Of a stretch of DNA of 64,000 nt, positions 17,854 to 27,491 are shown in pieces (positions within the stretch are counted from its first letter, which is position 1; every line of letters begins with the position of its first letter). Made by a program: the position numbers and the translations under genes. Below the pieces are notes generated by a model. That model worked only from the letters and a program-made list of their open reading frames with translations. It was not told the origin of the DNA and did no database searches. The stretch comes from an uncultured Rhodobacterales bacterium. Lineage in GTDB: Bacteria > Pseudomonadota > Alphaproteobacteria > Rhodobacterales > Rhodobacteraceae. Location of the stretch: contig CAIQOV010000005.1 of NCBI GenBank assembly GCA_903873585.1, forward strand, positions 1 through 64,000, written 5' to 3'.

Positions 17854-18387
17854 ATGACGCGCGTGACCATTCAAAAGGCGACAGAAATTTGGAAAGTCGC
17901 CGCCCTGATCCTATTACAGGCTGTCTGCGGTATCATTTTCATCGGCGATGTTGTGACCGACATTTTGCCGCAAGGGCTGGCGGGCCTGTCGGATCCGGCC
18001 AACCTGTCAGAATTTGCCGCTTCGTTCGGGTTGATCTTGGGCTTGGTGTTTGAAACCTTGGTGCTGTGGCGGTTGATCGGGCGTCAAAAGCGGATGCAGG
18101 AAAGCATGAACGTCGCGTCAGGCGCTTTGGGCGATGTGATGGAAGCCTATTTTCGCACTTGGGCGCTGACCCCGACCGAATCTGATGTGGCGACCTTTAG
18201 CATCAAGGGCTATTCCATCACCGAAATTGCCCAGTTGCGCGGTTCGGCCGAGGGTACGATCAAAACCCACCTGAACGCGATTTACCGCAAATCGGGCGTT
18301 ACAGGCCGCGCGCAACTGGTGTCGATCCTGATCGAAGACCTGATGCGCGGCACGTTGGTTGGGGCCGAGGGGCAAAAGTCGGCGTGA
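17854..18387 (+). CDS. Membrane-anchored LuxR-type helix-turn-helix regulator
   Basis: A 177-residue protein with two predicted membrane helices (about residues 15-37 and 57-75) and a short cytoplasmic linker. The C-terminal GerE/LuxR helix-turn-helix spans about residues 104-165 (LTPTESDVATFSIKGYSI, GTIKTHLNAIYRKSGV). There is no response-regulator receiver or autoinducer domain, so a signal would have to reach the DNA-binding domain through the membrane segment. The start at 17854 follows AAGG; a longer frame from 17596 crosses the ssb promoter and is rejected. Targets unknown. Confidence 0.82.
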   Translation: MTRVTIQKATEIWKVAALILLQAVCGIIFIGDVVTDILPQGLAGLSDPANLSEFAASFGLILGLVFETLVLWRLIGRQKRMQESMNVASGALGDVMEAYFRTWALTPTESDVATFSIKGYSITEIAQLRGSAEGTIKTHLNAIYRKSGVTGRAQLVSILIEDLMRGTLVGAEGQKSA

Positions 18388-18490
18388 TTCTGGCCAATCA
18401 TCGTATTGCGGTTTGAAATCTATTGGATTGCGCCGCGAAATTTCCTAAGACTAAGGCGTAGATCGCGCTATCGGGGCGCTAAAAGGCGTC

Positions 18491-19087
18491 ATGCTCTTGC
18501 ACAGATCATCTTCCACCCTCTTTTTGACCGCCTTACTAGGCTTATCTCTTAGCTCTGCGGCTATGGGCGAAGGGCTAAAGTTTGGCGGCACCAGCCACAA
18601 AAGCCGCGCGGCGCTGTTTCGCGCGCAGGTGGCTTTGCTCGATGGCAAATTGGCTGACCAATATTCAACCGTGGCCCTAAGCGGGGGCGAGCGTGATGCC
18701 ACACGTTTGCATTATTCGGGCAAATATCGCGGGCTTTACCTTGAAATGGCCAAGGCTGCGGCGCGCAAATATAATGTGCCCGAAGATTTGTTCCTGCGCT
18801 TGGTGCAGCAAGAAAGCGGATGGAACCCCAATGTTGTCTCGCCCAAAGGGGCGGTCGGCTTGGCGCAGTTGATGCCTGAAACCGCCGACCATTTGGGCGT
18901 GGATGAAACCGACCCGCAATCGAACCTAGACGGCGGGGCGCGCTATCTGGCGATGATGTATGCCCGCTTTGGCACATGGAAACTGGCCCTTGCAGCCTAT
19001 AATGCGGGGCCAGAGGCGGTAGAGGCGGCCGGCGGTGTGCCCGATTATCAAGAAACCCAGAACTACGTGGCTGCAATTCTGGGCTAA
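18491..19087 (+). CDS. Lytic transglycosylase, SLT domain
   Basis: A 198-residue exported murein lytic transglycosylase. Residues 1-26 are a signal peptide ending near SSAAMGEG. The SLT (lysozyme-like) domain is C-terminal, with the catalytic Glu in LVQQESGWNPN and the conserved GAVGLAQLMPETA and LALAAYNAGPEAV. It cleaves glycan strands to 1,6-anhydro-muropeptides in the periplasm. It ends 6 bp before the convergent ABC ATPase gene. Confidence 0.93.
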   Translation: MLLHRSSSTLFLTALLGLSLSSAAMGEGLKFGGTSHKSRAALFRAQVALLDGKLADQYSTVALSGGERDATRLHYSGKYRGLYLEMAKAAARKYNVPEDLFLRLVQQESGWNPNVVSPKGAVGLAQLMPETADHLGVDETDPQSNLDGGARYLAMMYARFGTWKLALAAYNAGPEAVEAAGGVPDYQETQNYVAAILG

Positions 19088-19093
19088 GCCGTT

Positions 19094-21184
19094 TTATTCG
19101 GCGGCAAAGGTGATCACAGGCTCCATCTTGCCCAAGACATCGGCACTTAGGTGGCACTTGATCTGATGCCCGCCTTGCAAGACCTGCACGGGCGGCATTT
19201 GGCTGTCACACAGGCCCCCAGCCACTTGCGATTTCCACCGACACCGCGTTTGGAACGGGCAGCCCGACGGCGGGTTCATCGCAGAAGGAATGTCACCCTC
19301 TAGCACGATGCGCTTGCGGATCACCTTGGTGTCGGCCACGGGCACGGCAGATAGCAGGGCTTCGGTGTAAGGGTGATAGGGCGGCTGAAAGACTTGGTCA
19401 GTCGACCCCATTTCCACCACATGGCCCAGATACATCACCAAAACGCGGTCAGACAGGTAGCGCACAATCGACAGATCATGGCTGATGAACAGCAAGGTTG
19501 TCTTATTCTCGCGCTGAATATCCATCAGCAGATCGGTCACCGCCGCCTGAACCGATACATCCAAGGCGCTCACGGGTTCATCGGCGACCACCACTTTTGC
19601 GCCCCCCGCAAAGGCCCGTGCAATCCCCACGCGCTGCTTTTGCCCGCCAGACAACTGGCGCGGCATGCGTTCGGCAAAGGCGCGGGGCAGTTTTACTAGG
19701 TCGAGTAGTTCCAGCATCCGGTCCGTGCGGTCGGCATCTGACGACCCAATATGAAACACTTCCAAAGCGCGGATGATCTGGCGGCCAACCGTCATCGAGG
19801 GGTTGAGCGTGTCAAACGGGTTTTGAAACACCATCTGCACCGACGACACAGTATCAACCGAGCGCTTTTGAATCGGTGTCGATTGCACCTGTTCGTCAAA
19901 CAGCGTGATCGTGCCAGAGGTGGCCGTTTCCAGCCCCATCAACACCTTGGCAAAGGTTGATTTGCCACAGCCACTCTCGCCCACAATCGCCAGCGTTTCG
20001 CCTTCATGGGCTGCAAAACTCAGCGTTTCGTTGGCCTTCACCACTTTGGCATGGCCACCGCCAAAAGCGCCGCCCGAAACCGCGTAGTATTTCTTCAAAT
20101 CGTCCATCTGCAAAACCACTTTGCCGATAGGCGCTTTTTCCTTCACGATCCGCGCCTTAGGCGCGGCTGTCCAATCAATCTCATCCCACTTCACGCAGCG
20201 TGAGGCGTGGCGATCACCCTGCGGCACCTCTGCCATCGCCACATCGCCCGCATCACAGCGCCCCGCTTGAAAATACTCGCAGCGCGGGCCAAAGTTGCAG
20301 CCCTTGGGGCGTTCATGGGGCAGGGGGAAGTTGCCGGGGATCGAGATCAGGGGCCGTGCGTTCTTATCCGCACCGGGCAGCGGGATCGAACGAAACAGCG
20401 CCTGCGTGTAAGGATGGCGCATATCGTCAAACACTTGGGCAACAGCGCCGGTTTCCACCGCCTCGCCCGAATACATCACGCAAAGCCTATCGCAGACATC
20501 CATGATCAGGCCCAGATTGTGGCTGATAAACAGCATGGATGTGCCGTACTTCTGCCCCAAATCTTTCACCAGATCGACAATCCCCGCTTCCACCGTCACA
20601 TCCAGCGCGGTGGTGGGTTCATCCAAGATCAACAGCGCGGGTTTTGACATCAGCGCCATGGCGATGACGATGCGCTGTTGCTGGCCGCCCGAAAGCTGGT
20701 GGGGAAAGGCGTTCAAGATGCGGTCAGGGTCGGGCAGGCGCACATCGGCGACGATCTGGCGCGCCAACGCCCACGCCTCTGCCCGCGCCATGCCCTGATG
20801 AATCATCGGCACTTCAATCAGTTGCGCGCCGATCTTCATCGCGGGGTTCAGCGATGCCATGGGTTCTTGATAGATCATCGCAATTTCAGATCCGCGCAGA
20901 TGACGCAGCTCTTCTTCGCTCATTTTCACCAGATCGCGGCCCTTGAACTTGATCGACCCCGCCACAATCTGCCCGTTCTTGCCCAGATCGCGCATCACCC
21001 CCAAAGCCACGGTCGACTTACCGCAGCCAGATTCGCCCACCAAGCCCATAGCCTCGCCCGCCATGACTTTGCAGGAAAAATCCATCACAGCGGGAATTTC
21101 ACGCATACGAGTGAAGAAGGAAATCGACAGGTTCTCGATTTCCAGAATCGGTTGAGAAGCGTCCCAGATCGTGTTGGTCATCAC
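19094..21184 (-). CDS. Dipeptide/oligopeptide-type ABC transporter, fused two-domain ATPase
   Basis: A 696-residue protein in which two DppD/DppF-like ATPase domains are joined in one chain. Each half has its Walker A (GESGCGKST), signature (LSGGQQQRI; LSGGQKQRV) and Walker B (LLILDEPTTALDV; VVVADEPVSALDV). Each also ends with the Cys-containing oligopeptide-transporter C-terminal motif (CNFGPRCEYFQAGRC; CPFQTRCRWKS) that may bind an Fe-S cluster. It is the last gene of the SBP-permease-permease-ATPase operon, 4 nt after the second permease gene. Confidence 0.93.
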   Translation of the reverse strand: MMTNTIWDASQPILEIENLSISFFTRMREIPAVMDFSCKVMAGEAMGLVGESGCGKSTVALGVMRDLGKNGQIVAGSIKFKGRDLVKMSEEELRHLRGSEIAMIYQEPMASLNPAMKIGAQLIEVPMIHQGMARAEAWALARQIVADVRLPDPDRILNAFPHQLSGGQQQRIVIAMALMSKPALLILDEPTTALDVTVEAGIVDLVKDLGQKYGTSMLFISHNLGLIMDVCDRLCVMYSGEAVETGAVAQVFDDMRHPYTQALFRSIPLPGADKNARPLISIPGNFPLPHERPKGCNFGPRCEYFQAGRCDAGDVAMAEVPQGDRHASRCVKWDEIDWTAAPKARIVKEKAPIGKVVLQMDDLKKYYAVSGGAFGGGHAKVVKANETLSFAAHEGETLAIVGESGCGKSTFAKVLMGLETATSGTITLFDEQVQSTPIQKRSVDTVSSVQMVFQNPFDTLNPSMTVGRQIIRALEVFHIGSSDADRTDRMLELLDLVKLPRAFAERMPRQLSGGQKQRVGIARAFAGGAKVVVADEPVSALDVSVQAAVTDLLMDIQRENKTTLLFISHDLSIVRYLSDRVLVMYLGHVVEMGSTDQVFQPPYHPYTEALLSAVPVADTKVIRKRIVLEGDIPSAMNPPSGCPFQTRCRWKSQVAGGLCDSQMPPVQVLQGGHQIKCHLSADVLGKMEPVITFAAE

Positions 21185-21188
21185 ATCC

Positions 21189-22355
21189 TCAATCCTTCAG
21201 GCTTTCTTCGCGCAGGCCATCGGCCAGCAGGTTCAGCCCCAACACAAGGCTCATCAAAGCCAGCGCAGGCACGACGGCAGGGTGGGGCACCATCGACAGC
21301 AGTTTGCGACCGGCGTTGATGGTTGACCCCCAGTCAGGGCTTTCAGGCGTCACCCCTAGGCCGAAAAAGCCCAAGGTTCCCAACAAGATCGTCGTATAGC
21401 CAATGCGCAGGCAGTAATCGACGATCAGGGGGCCACGTGCGTTGGGCAAAATCTCCCACAGCATGATGTACCACGCCTTTTCGCCGCGCGTTTGGCCTGC
21501 CGCCACATAGTCGCGCGATTTGATATCCATCACGATGCCGCGCACGATGCGAAACACGGTGGGCGCGTTGACGAAGACCACTGACACGAACACGTTCAGC
21601 AGGTTCGGGTCCATGCCCCAAACCCCCAAGGGGTCGGCGTTAAAGGCAAGGCCCGAATAGGCCCACAGGCCCAAAACCAGCGTGATGCCGACGTAAAGGT
21701 TGCGCTTGTTTGGGCTGGTGTGAAAGCGCGACTGAAACAAGATCGCAAAGAACGCGATGGGGATCAAAAACAGCACCGCCGCCAAGACGACCGGAATGCC
21801 GGTGTTGCGAATTTCGGGTGTCACCAGCAGGTAGAACAGCAAGATCACCGGAAAAGCCAAAACAAGGTTCGCCAGAAACGACAGCGCAGTATCCAAGCGC
21901 CCGCCGATATAGCCCGCAGGTAGGCCCAGCGTGATGCCCACCAAAAAGGCAAAGGTCGTGGCCGCAGGGGCAATGATCAACACCTGCCGTGCCCCCATCA
22001 CCATGCGGGAAAACACATCGCGCGCAAGGTGGTCGCCGCCCAAAAGGAACCACTTATACTGCCCCTCAACCCCGTCAGGCACCACAGCACCGGGCAGCGG
22101 GTTCTTGACCGAGCCCAGTTGCGCCAAAGGATCGAAGGTCATGATGACATTGGCAAAAATTGCGGTGAAGACCCAAAACATCACGATGGCAAAGCCTACG
22201 ATCGCCACGGGGCTGTCAAACAGCTTGCCATACAGCCCCAAGCGCCGCTTAAAGCGAAACGACAGCGCAAAGGTTACGGCCAGCGCCACCCAAACGGGCC
22301 AAAACTGCTTGGCCATCAGCCCGAAGATTGCGGCCCAAGATAAAGGTTCACTCAT
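21189..22355 (-). CDS. ABC transporter permease (DppC-like)
   Basis: A 388-residue inner-membrane permease with an N-terminal helix and a C-terminal BPD_transp_1 domain (EKAWYIMLWEILPNARGPLI is the ATPase-coupling EAA loop). It is longer than usual DppC proteins (about 300) owing to an insertion around residues 170-230 with extra hydrophobic helices. The start at 22355 leaves one base after the stop of the preceding permease; a start at 22391 would overlap that gene by 35 nt. Confidence 0.9.
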   Translation of the reverse strand: MSEPLSWAAIFGLMAKQFWPVWVALAVTFALSFRFKRRLGLYGKLFDSPVAIVGFAIVMFWVFTAIFANVIMTFDPLAQLGSVKNPLPGAVVPDGVEGQYKWFLLGGDHLARDVFSRMVMGARQVLIIAPAATTFAFLVGITLGLPAGYIGGRLDTALSFLANLVLAFPVILLFYLLVTPEIRNTGIPVVLAAVLFLIPIAFFAILFQSRFHTSPNKRNLYVGITLVLGLWAYSGLAFNADPLGVWGMDPNLLNVFVSVVFVNAPTVFRIVRGIVMDIKSRDYVAAGQTRGEKAWYIMLWEILPNARGPLIVDYCLRIGYTTILLGTLGFFGLGVTPESPDWGSTINAGRKLLSMVPHPAVVPALALMSLVLGLNLLADGLREESLKD

Positions 22356-22356
22356 A

Positions 22357-23442
22357 TCAGCCCAGCCGAATTCGGGGATTAAGGAAGACATAGCCGATGT
22401 CGGAAATCAGCTGGGTCAGAAGCACAAAGATCACAGCCACCACAGACGCGCCCAACAACATCTCGATGTCGTTATTGCCCGCAGCGGTGACAAGCATCCA
22501 GCCGAAGCCTTTGTAATTGAAAAGGGTTTCGGTAATCACCACACCGTTGAGCAGATAGGGAAATTGCAACATAATCACGGTAAAGGGCGCGATCATCGCA
22601 TTGCGCAGCGCGTGGCGCAGCACCACTTGGCGAAAGCTGACGCCCTTAAGCCGTGCGGTGCGGATATATTGTTGCGTCATCACCTCGGTCATCGAAGCGC
22701 GGGTCATGCGGGCGATATACCCCACGCCGTACAGCGCAATCGTCGCCACAGGCAGGCCAAAATTCCAAAACGTGATGTGATCCATGGCAGAGGTCGCCGT
22801 GCCCATGAACAGCGTCTTTTTGCCGATCCAGCCCCATTGCGCCAACAAAGGCGAAAGCCCCGTGGCCGGAGAGGCCAACAGCGCCACCAAAATCACGCCC
22901 GACACATATTCCGGCGTTGCACTTGTGGCGATGGAAAAGGTCGACAGCACGCGGTCGGTGCGCGAGCCTTCGCGCATTCCTGCCAGAACGCCAATCACCA
23001 GCGCGATTGGCACCATCACCAGCATCACCGCCAGCATCAACCAACCCGTGGCCGCCATAGATTTGCCCAGCGAATACAGAACCGTCTTCTTGAAAACGGT
23101 CGAAAAGCCCCAGTTGCCCTGAAAAATCCCGCAACGCTTCGGCGCTAAGGCCGGATCGTCGCGCTGCCCGATGCACAGCCCGCGCGTCACACCCTTTTCA
23201 TCGGTGCGCACCCAACCGGGTGCCGCCCCCAGCCATTCGGCATAGCGATAAAACACCGAACCGGTATGGCCATGCTCGTCCAGCCACGATGCCACGGCCG
23301 CATCCGTCATACGGACCGACCCTTCCGAGCGGGCGAGTTTTTCCAAATTCGGGGCCAAATTGGTGAGATAGAAAACGACAAAGGTCAAAACCAAAGCCGT
23401 CACCAGCATCACACCCAGACGCCGGATCACGAATGCGAGCAT
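22357..23442 (-). CDS. ABC transporter permease (DppB-like)
   Basis: A 361-residue inner-membrane permease that begins with the family N-terminus (MLAFVIRRLGVMLVTALVLTF) and ends with the EAA-type coupling loop (LKGVSFRQVVLRHALRNAM). About six membrane helices are visible, with a periplasmic insert of about 80 residues between helices 1 and 2 that includes a short Cys-containing stretch. It pairs with the DppC-like permease immediately downstream (1-nt gap). Confidence 0.92.
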   Translation of the reverse strand: MLAFVIRRLGVMLVTALVLTFVVFYLTNLAPNLEKLARSEGSVRMTDAAVASWLDEHGHTGSVFYRYAEWLGAAPGWVRTDEKGVTRGLCIGQRDDPALAPKRCGIFQGNWGFSTVFKKTVLYSLGKSMAATGWLMLAVMLVMVPIALVIGVLAGMREGSRTDRVLSTFSIATSATPEYVSGVILVALLASPATGLSPLLAQWGWIGKKTLFMGTATSAMDHITFWNFGLPVATIALYGVGYIARMTRASMTEVMTQQYIRTARLKGVSFRQVVLRHALRNAMIAPFTVIMLQFPYLLNGVVITETLFNYKGFGWMLVTAAGNNDIEMLLGASVVAVIFVLLTQLISDIGYVFLNPRIRLG

Positions 23443-23534
23443 GAAAGCTTCCTACCGTGCCAGACAGACCCAAAGGGTCAGAATGAAAAAGGGCGGGCGC
23501 GCTGAACCCAGCGCCCCCGCCCCGATTTAAGCGC

Positions 23535-25232
23535 TTAGGCCAGCGACCACAGGTAGTGGTGGTGCTCCATCGAGGGGTGCATCACTGCGCCCACGACATT
23601 CGGCTTGGCGTGGCGATACAGCGAGCGCCAGTAGGGCTGGATGATATAGCCTTCATCTTGCAGGATCTTTTCCAAGATCGCTGCCTGCTCGCGGCGCTTT
23701 TCGCCGTCTGCAAGGGCCAAAGCTGCGGTCATAGCTGCGTCAAAGTCGGCATTCGCCATGCCGGTTTCGTTCCACGAACCGGTCGAGGTGTAGGCGTACT
23801 GCATGTTCTGCACGGCCAGCGGGCGGTGGTTCCAGGTGGTCGACGAGAAGGGGTACTTCTGCCAATCATTCCAGAAGGTCGAACCCGGCATAACGGTGCG
23901 CTTCACGTTCACGCCTGCGTCGCGCAGCTGGGCTGCCACGGCGTCAGAAGTATCCAGCTCAAAGCCGCCATCCAGCGAGATGAACTCAAACTCGGCATCG
24001 GCCAGATTGTGCTTGGCCAGAACGTCTTTGACGCCTGCTTTGTCGAAGGTTTGCGCATCAAGCTTGGCGTATTCCGGGTGAACCGGGCAAGCGTGGTGGT
24101 TTTCAGCCGTGGTGCCAAGGCCCTTATAGCCCAGTTCCAGCACAACAGCCGGATCAATCGCGCGCTGCAGGGCAGAGCGGACTTCTTTTTCTTTGTACAG
24201 ATCCGACGTGGCCGAGTTGAAGCGGCACACGATGGTCGAAGCGGTGACAGCTTCATACTTGGTCCAGCCCAAGGTGTTCAGCTGGTCGATGAATTCACCG
24301 GTCGATTCGTAGTTCATGTCAATCTCGTCAGAGTTGGCGAGGTTGACCATGGCCGAGGGATCGGTGCCAAAGTCGATGTAGTGAATTTCGTCCAGCGGTG
24401 CTACGCCGCCCCACCACTTATGGCTTTCGGGGGCGCGCACGATGGTCATCTTCTGGCCAACCGACATTTCGCCCGGAACATAGGGGCCGGTGCCGATGCC
24501 ATTAACGGCAGGATCATCGCCGTCTTTGAACGACGAGTGTACGATAGCGGCCGGATAGTCAGAGATAGCGGCCACAACCGCAATGTCGGACACCGACATT
24601 TTCAGTTCAACCGTGTTGTCGTCGATCTTCACAACCGAACCGTCACGCAGTTTGTTGACCATGACAGGGTTGCCCTTGTCGTCAACCACAGCGGCACCAG
24701 CGGCGTCAACCTTGGCGACCTGTTCGGTCAGGCCGGGGAAGCGCGACGCCATGGCGTTGCCGTCAACCGAGCCATCTGCCCAACGGGTGAAGTTGAAGAT
24801 CACGTCATCGGCGGTGAAAGCATCGCCGTTGTTCCAAGTCACACCCGGGCGCACTTTCATCGTGTAGCCGGTCGCGTCAGCGTTGGCTTCCCACGATTCC
24901 AGCAAACGACCTTCGAACGAGCCGTCGGGGTTGTACTGCACCAGATATTCCAGCCAGCCACGGTAGACGTTCGCAATCTGCGGCCAGTCTGCCAAGCGCG
25001 GGTCTTTCATCGCCTTGGTTTCCATCGCCACGCGCACAACGCCGCCAACTTTGACGTCTGCGGCTTTGGCGGGCGCTTCAAGGCCCAGCAGGCCGTAAGC
25101 GGCGACAGCCGACACACCCAAAGCGGTGGTGCGGGTCAGGAACTCACGGCGGCTTAGTTCGCCGGCCTTCACTTCGGCCAAGTGCATTTCTGCACCCGGA
25201 TGCAAAGCGTCGATCCTTGTCATATCGTTCAT
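23535..25232 (-). CDS. ABC transporter substrate-binding protein, family 5, Tat-exported
   Basis: A 565-residue periplasmic receptor of the peptide/nickel family. A long N-terminus ends in a twin-arginine signal ([21 protein letters not shown], cleaved near AKA/A), so it should be exported folded. The mature part holds the SBP_bac_5 fold ([22 protein letters not shown] early, [17 protein letters not shown] later). It is the first gene of the transporter operon, with the AraC-type gene upstream on the same strand. The substrate is probably a short peptide or related amine, but cannot be specified. Confidence 0.92.
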   Translation of the reverse strand: MNDMTRIDALHPGAEMHLAEVKAGELSRREFLTRTTALGVSAVAAYGLLGLEAPAKAADVKVGGVVRVAMETKAMKDPRLADWPQIANVYRGWLEYLVQYNPDGSFEGRLLESWEANADATGYTMKVRPGVTWNNGDAFTADDVIFNFTRWADGSVDGNAMASRFPGLTEQVAKVDAAGAAVVDDKGNPVMVNKLRDGSVVKIDDNTVELKMSVSDIAVVAAISDYPAAIVHSSFKDGDDPAVNGIGTGPYVPGEMSVGQKMTIVRAPESHKWWGGVAPLDEIHYIDFGTDPSAMVNLANSDEIDMNYESTGEFIDQLNTLGWTKYEAVTASTIVCRFNSATSDLYKEKEVRSALQRAIDPAVVLELGYKGLGTTAENHHACPVHPEYAKLDAQTFDKAGVKDVLAKHNLADAEFEFISLDGGFELDTSDAVAAQLRDAGVNVKRTVMPGSTFWNDWQKYPFSSTTWNHRPLAVQNMQYAYTSTGSWNETGMANADFDAAMTAALALADGEKRREQAAILEKILQDEGYIIQPYWRSLYRHAKPNVVGAVMHPSMEHHHYLWSLA

Positions 25233-25557
25233 GGTCGTCTCCCTGTCGGGCTATTGCCCTCGTTATCGTTCGTCAGCGGCACCGCTTGCGCGCGCTGTAC
25301 CGGCGAACCGGCGAGGCTGGCGCGGTGCACGTGCTCACGCGCCTATTCCGCACCTTTTCGGGGCCTGCGTCAACGCTTGGATTCGTCGCCCCCTATAACT
25401 TTTGCGACAAGTGGGTGCCGCAATGGGAAGTTGCTGCGCTGCGGCATGGGGGCGAGCGTTATTTAACGGCCCCGCGCTGGCCAAGATGTTGGCGCGGCGG
25501 TGCAAATAATTCCGCTTAAACGGAATCCTGCCGCCCCCTTACAGGCGCGCGAATCGG
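25233..25557. other. 325-bp intergenic region upstream of the ABC transporter operon, with two inverted repeats
   Basis: No reading frame here looks like a gene. Two inverted repeats stand out: CGTTA-TT-TAACG at 25457-25468 and ATTCCG-CTTAAA-CGGAAT at 25509-25526. The region should hold the promoter of the transporter operon (read leftward) and is the natural place for the adjacent AraC-type regulator to bind. A TTGACG occurs on the minus strand near 25370 without a good -10 partner. Confidence 0.5.
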
Positions 25558-26355
25558 CTACAGGCTGTTGCGAAACGCGCGGGGCGAGGTGCCGGTGCGA
25601 TTCTGGAACGCGCGGGTGAAATAGGCGGCCGAGGTGAAACCAAGGCTAGACCCGATCACATTCACCGGCATTTTGGTTTCGGCCAACAGCTTGCGCGCCT
25701 CAAATATCCGGCGGTCTTGCAGCAGATCAATCGCCGATCGCCCACTGGTCAACCGACAGCACCGCGTCAAATGGGTCGCCGTCACGCCCAATTCGCCCGC
25801 AAGATCGCCCACCCCCGCGCCAGAGCGAAATTTCTGCTCCATCAAGGCGGTAAAGCGCGCCACCAACCTGCGCGAGGCGTCGTTCTTGACACCTTCGTCG
25901 CCCAGCTTAAGGGCTTGGCGTTCAATCCAAACTGACAGCAAGTCGATATAAGCCCGCGCGGCACGCAGATTTCCAGATTGGTCACTGTCCAATTCGCGCT
26001 GGATGGCATCGAGCGTGGTGTTTAACTCTTGCTGGGTAAGCACTTCGCGAATGCGCAGATGAATGGGGGAAAGGGGCAGATGTGTGCTGGCATCTTGGCC
26101 AAAAAATACCGCTGTGCCAAATACTTGCGCGCCAACCTCAAAGCCGTGCATCACGCCTTTTGGAATGAATATCCCATTGTGGGCCGTATAACCGCGCGTT
26201 TGGCCTGCGATTGTAATGCGGCCCTGACCCTTGGTGAACCATAAAAAACACGGCTCTTCCAATGACCGCATACTTTCCACCCGCCACCGATCCCCACCGG
26301 CAAGCCGTGGAATGGCACTCAATCGAAAAGAGGTGGTCGGCGCAGGGCCTTGCAT
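25558..26355 (-). CDS. AraC-family transcriptional regulator
   Basis: A 265-residue regulator. The N-terminal cupin-like sensing domain spans about residues 1-130 (FTKGQGRITIAGQTRGY, FIPKGVMHGFEVG). The C-terminal AraC domain has both helix-turn-helices (LAGELGVTATHLTRCCRLTSG; VIGSSLGFTSAAYFTRAFQNR). The start at 26355 is the first plausible one; the frame extends to 26568 but that would run into miaA. It lies directly upstream of, and on the same strand as, the transporter operon, which is its probable target. Confidence 0.88.
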   Translation of the reverse strand: MQGPAPTTSFRLSAIPRLAGGDRWRVESMRSLEEPCFLWFTKGQGRITIAGQTRGYTAHNGIFIPKGVMHGFEVGAQVFGTAVFFGQDASTHLPLSPIHLRIREVLTQQELNTTLDAIQRELDSDQSGNLRAARAYIDLLSVWIERQALKLGDEGVKNDASRRLVARFTALMEQKFRSGAGVGDLAGELGVTATHLTRCCRLTSGRSAIDLLQDRRIFEARKLLAETKMPVNVIGSSLGFTSAAYFTRAFQNRTGTSPRAFRNSL

Positions 26356-26471
26356 CGAAAGTCGACTATCTCGTAGCGGGTGGCAGTGATTGCTTAGCGT
26401 GAATCGGGTTAAGTTACCATTGAAAAATCGCACTTTGGGGGAATGCGGTGAAACCTTTGGATGGACAGGCC

Positions 26472-26507
26472 CGTCCTTAGCCCCGTCCTTAGCCCTGGCC
26501 TTAGCCC
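26472..26507. repeat. Three tandem 12-bp units at the miaA 3' end
   Basis: CGTCCTTAGCCC at 26472-26483 and 26484-26495 is exact; TGGCCTTAGCCC at 26496-26507 differs at two positions. The third unit contains the miaA stop codon (minus strand). The array lies between miaA and the AraC gene; function unknown. Confidence 0.8.
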
Positions 26508-27370
26508 GGGATTGCTTGCGTCCAATTCGCCATCCTTGCGCGAAACCAAGTGCGCTGGCGCTTGGCATATTGGCGCGAGGCTAGGATGGCGCCATCGCGT
26601 GCTGCCGTTAAACTGATCTCGCCGCGCAGATGCGCCACCAGTTCCGGCGCCCCGATGGCGCGCGCCCAAGGCCGTTCTGGCTGCCAATGGGGCAGGGCGG
26701 CGCGCACCTCGTCAAGGGCGCCTTCCTCCAACATCACGGAAAAACGCCGCGCGATTCGGGCGTCAAGCCAAGGCACGGTGGGCTGCAAAACAAGGGTTTG
26801 CGCGTCGCAAAGTGGCAAGATCGGGGCGACGGTGTCGGCCTGCCACGCGGCCATTCCGCGCCCCGTGGCCCGCTGCACCTCGTAAGCGCGCTGAACGCGC
26901 ACGGGGTTTAGCAGGTCGGTTTTGGCCGCCGTCGCCGCATCTAACGCCGCGCGCATCACGTCAATCTGCCCCGATAGGCGCAAGGCATCCGCCTCGGCCC
27001 GAATGGCGGCGGGAATGGGCGGAATTTCGGCCAAACCCTCGGTCAAAGCGCGAAAATACAGCCCTGTGCCGCCGGCAATCACCACAGGCCGCGACAACAG
27101 CCCCGCCACCTCGCGCAGCCACGCCCCAACGGAATAGTCGCACTCGCGCCCGACATGGCCATAAAGCGCATGGGGCAAAGCCTGCTCGTCTGATATCGAA
27201 GGCCGCGCGCTTAACACCCGCCAGCATTCATAAACCTGCAAGGCATCGGCATTCACAATCACCCGCCCGTCGCGCGCGGCAAGCGCCATAGCTAGGGCGG
27301 ATTTCCCGCTGCCCGTTGGCCCCGCAATCAGCACAGGCAGCTCGCGCGAAAGCCCCTCTATCCCTGTCAT
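26501..27370 (-). CDS. miaA: tRNA dimethylallyltransferase
   Basis: A 289-residue enzyme that adds a dimethylallyl group to N6 of A37 in tRNAs reading UNN codons. The P-loop [14 protein letters not shown] is at residues 14-27, followed by [12 protein letters not shown] (usually DSxQVY) and [17 protein letters not shown]. The C-terminal region ends [19 protein letters not shown], the conserved arginine-rich tRNA contact. It stands alone, divergent from pyrH. Its stop codon lies inside a short 12-bp tandem repeat. Confidence 0.95.
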   Translation of the reverse strand: MTGIEGLSRELPVLIAGPTGSGKSALAMALAARDGRVIVNADALQVYECWRVLSARPSISDEQALPHALYGHVGRECDYSVGAWLREVAGLLSRPVVIAGGTGLYFRALTEGLAEIPPIPAAIRAEADALRLSGQIDVMRAALDAATAAKTDLLNPVRVQRAYEVQRATGRGMAAWQADTVAPILPLCDAQTLVLQPTVPWLDARIARRFSVMLEEGALDEVRAALPHWQPERPWARAIGAPELVAHLRGEISLTAARDGAILASRQYAKRQRTWFRARMANWTQAIPG

Positions 27371-27491
27371 CTTGGTCTAAACACTCCGAGGGTGCGGCGG
27401 CAGGCCCCCGCCTTGCTGACCACTGGTTGAACCTTCCCCCGTTTTGCCGCATTTTGGGCGCAATGCCAACAACACGCACAGCGGGGCCACC

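Noticed and set aside
23556-25157. A 533-codon open frame on the plus strand, opposite the substrate-binding protein gene
   Set aside because: It is the mirror of a strongly supported gene in a high-GC genome, has no recognisable domain or ribosome-binding site, and its composition (Val/His/Gly/Arg-rich) is that of antisense frames.
25217-25519. A 100-codon open frame in the gap upstream of the transporter operon
   Set aside because: Arg/Cys-rich translation with no domain, no ribosome-binding site and overlap with the start of the substrate-binding protein gene; treated as non-coding.
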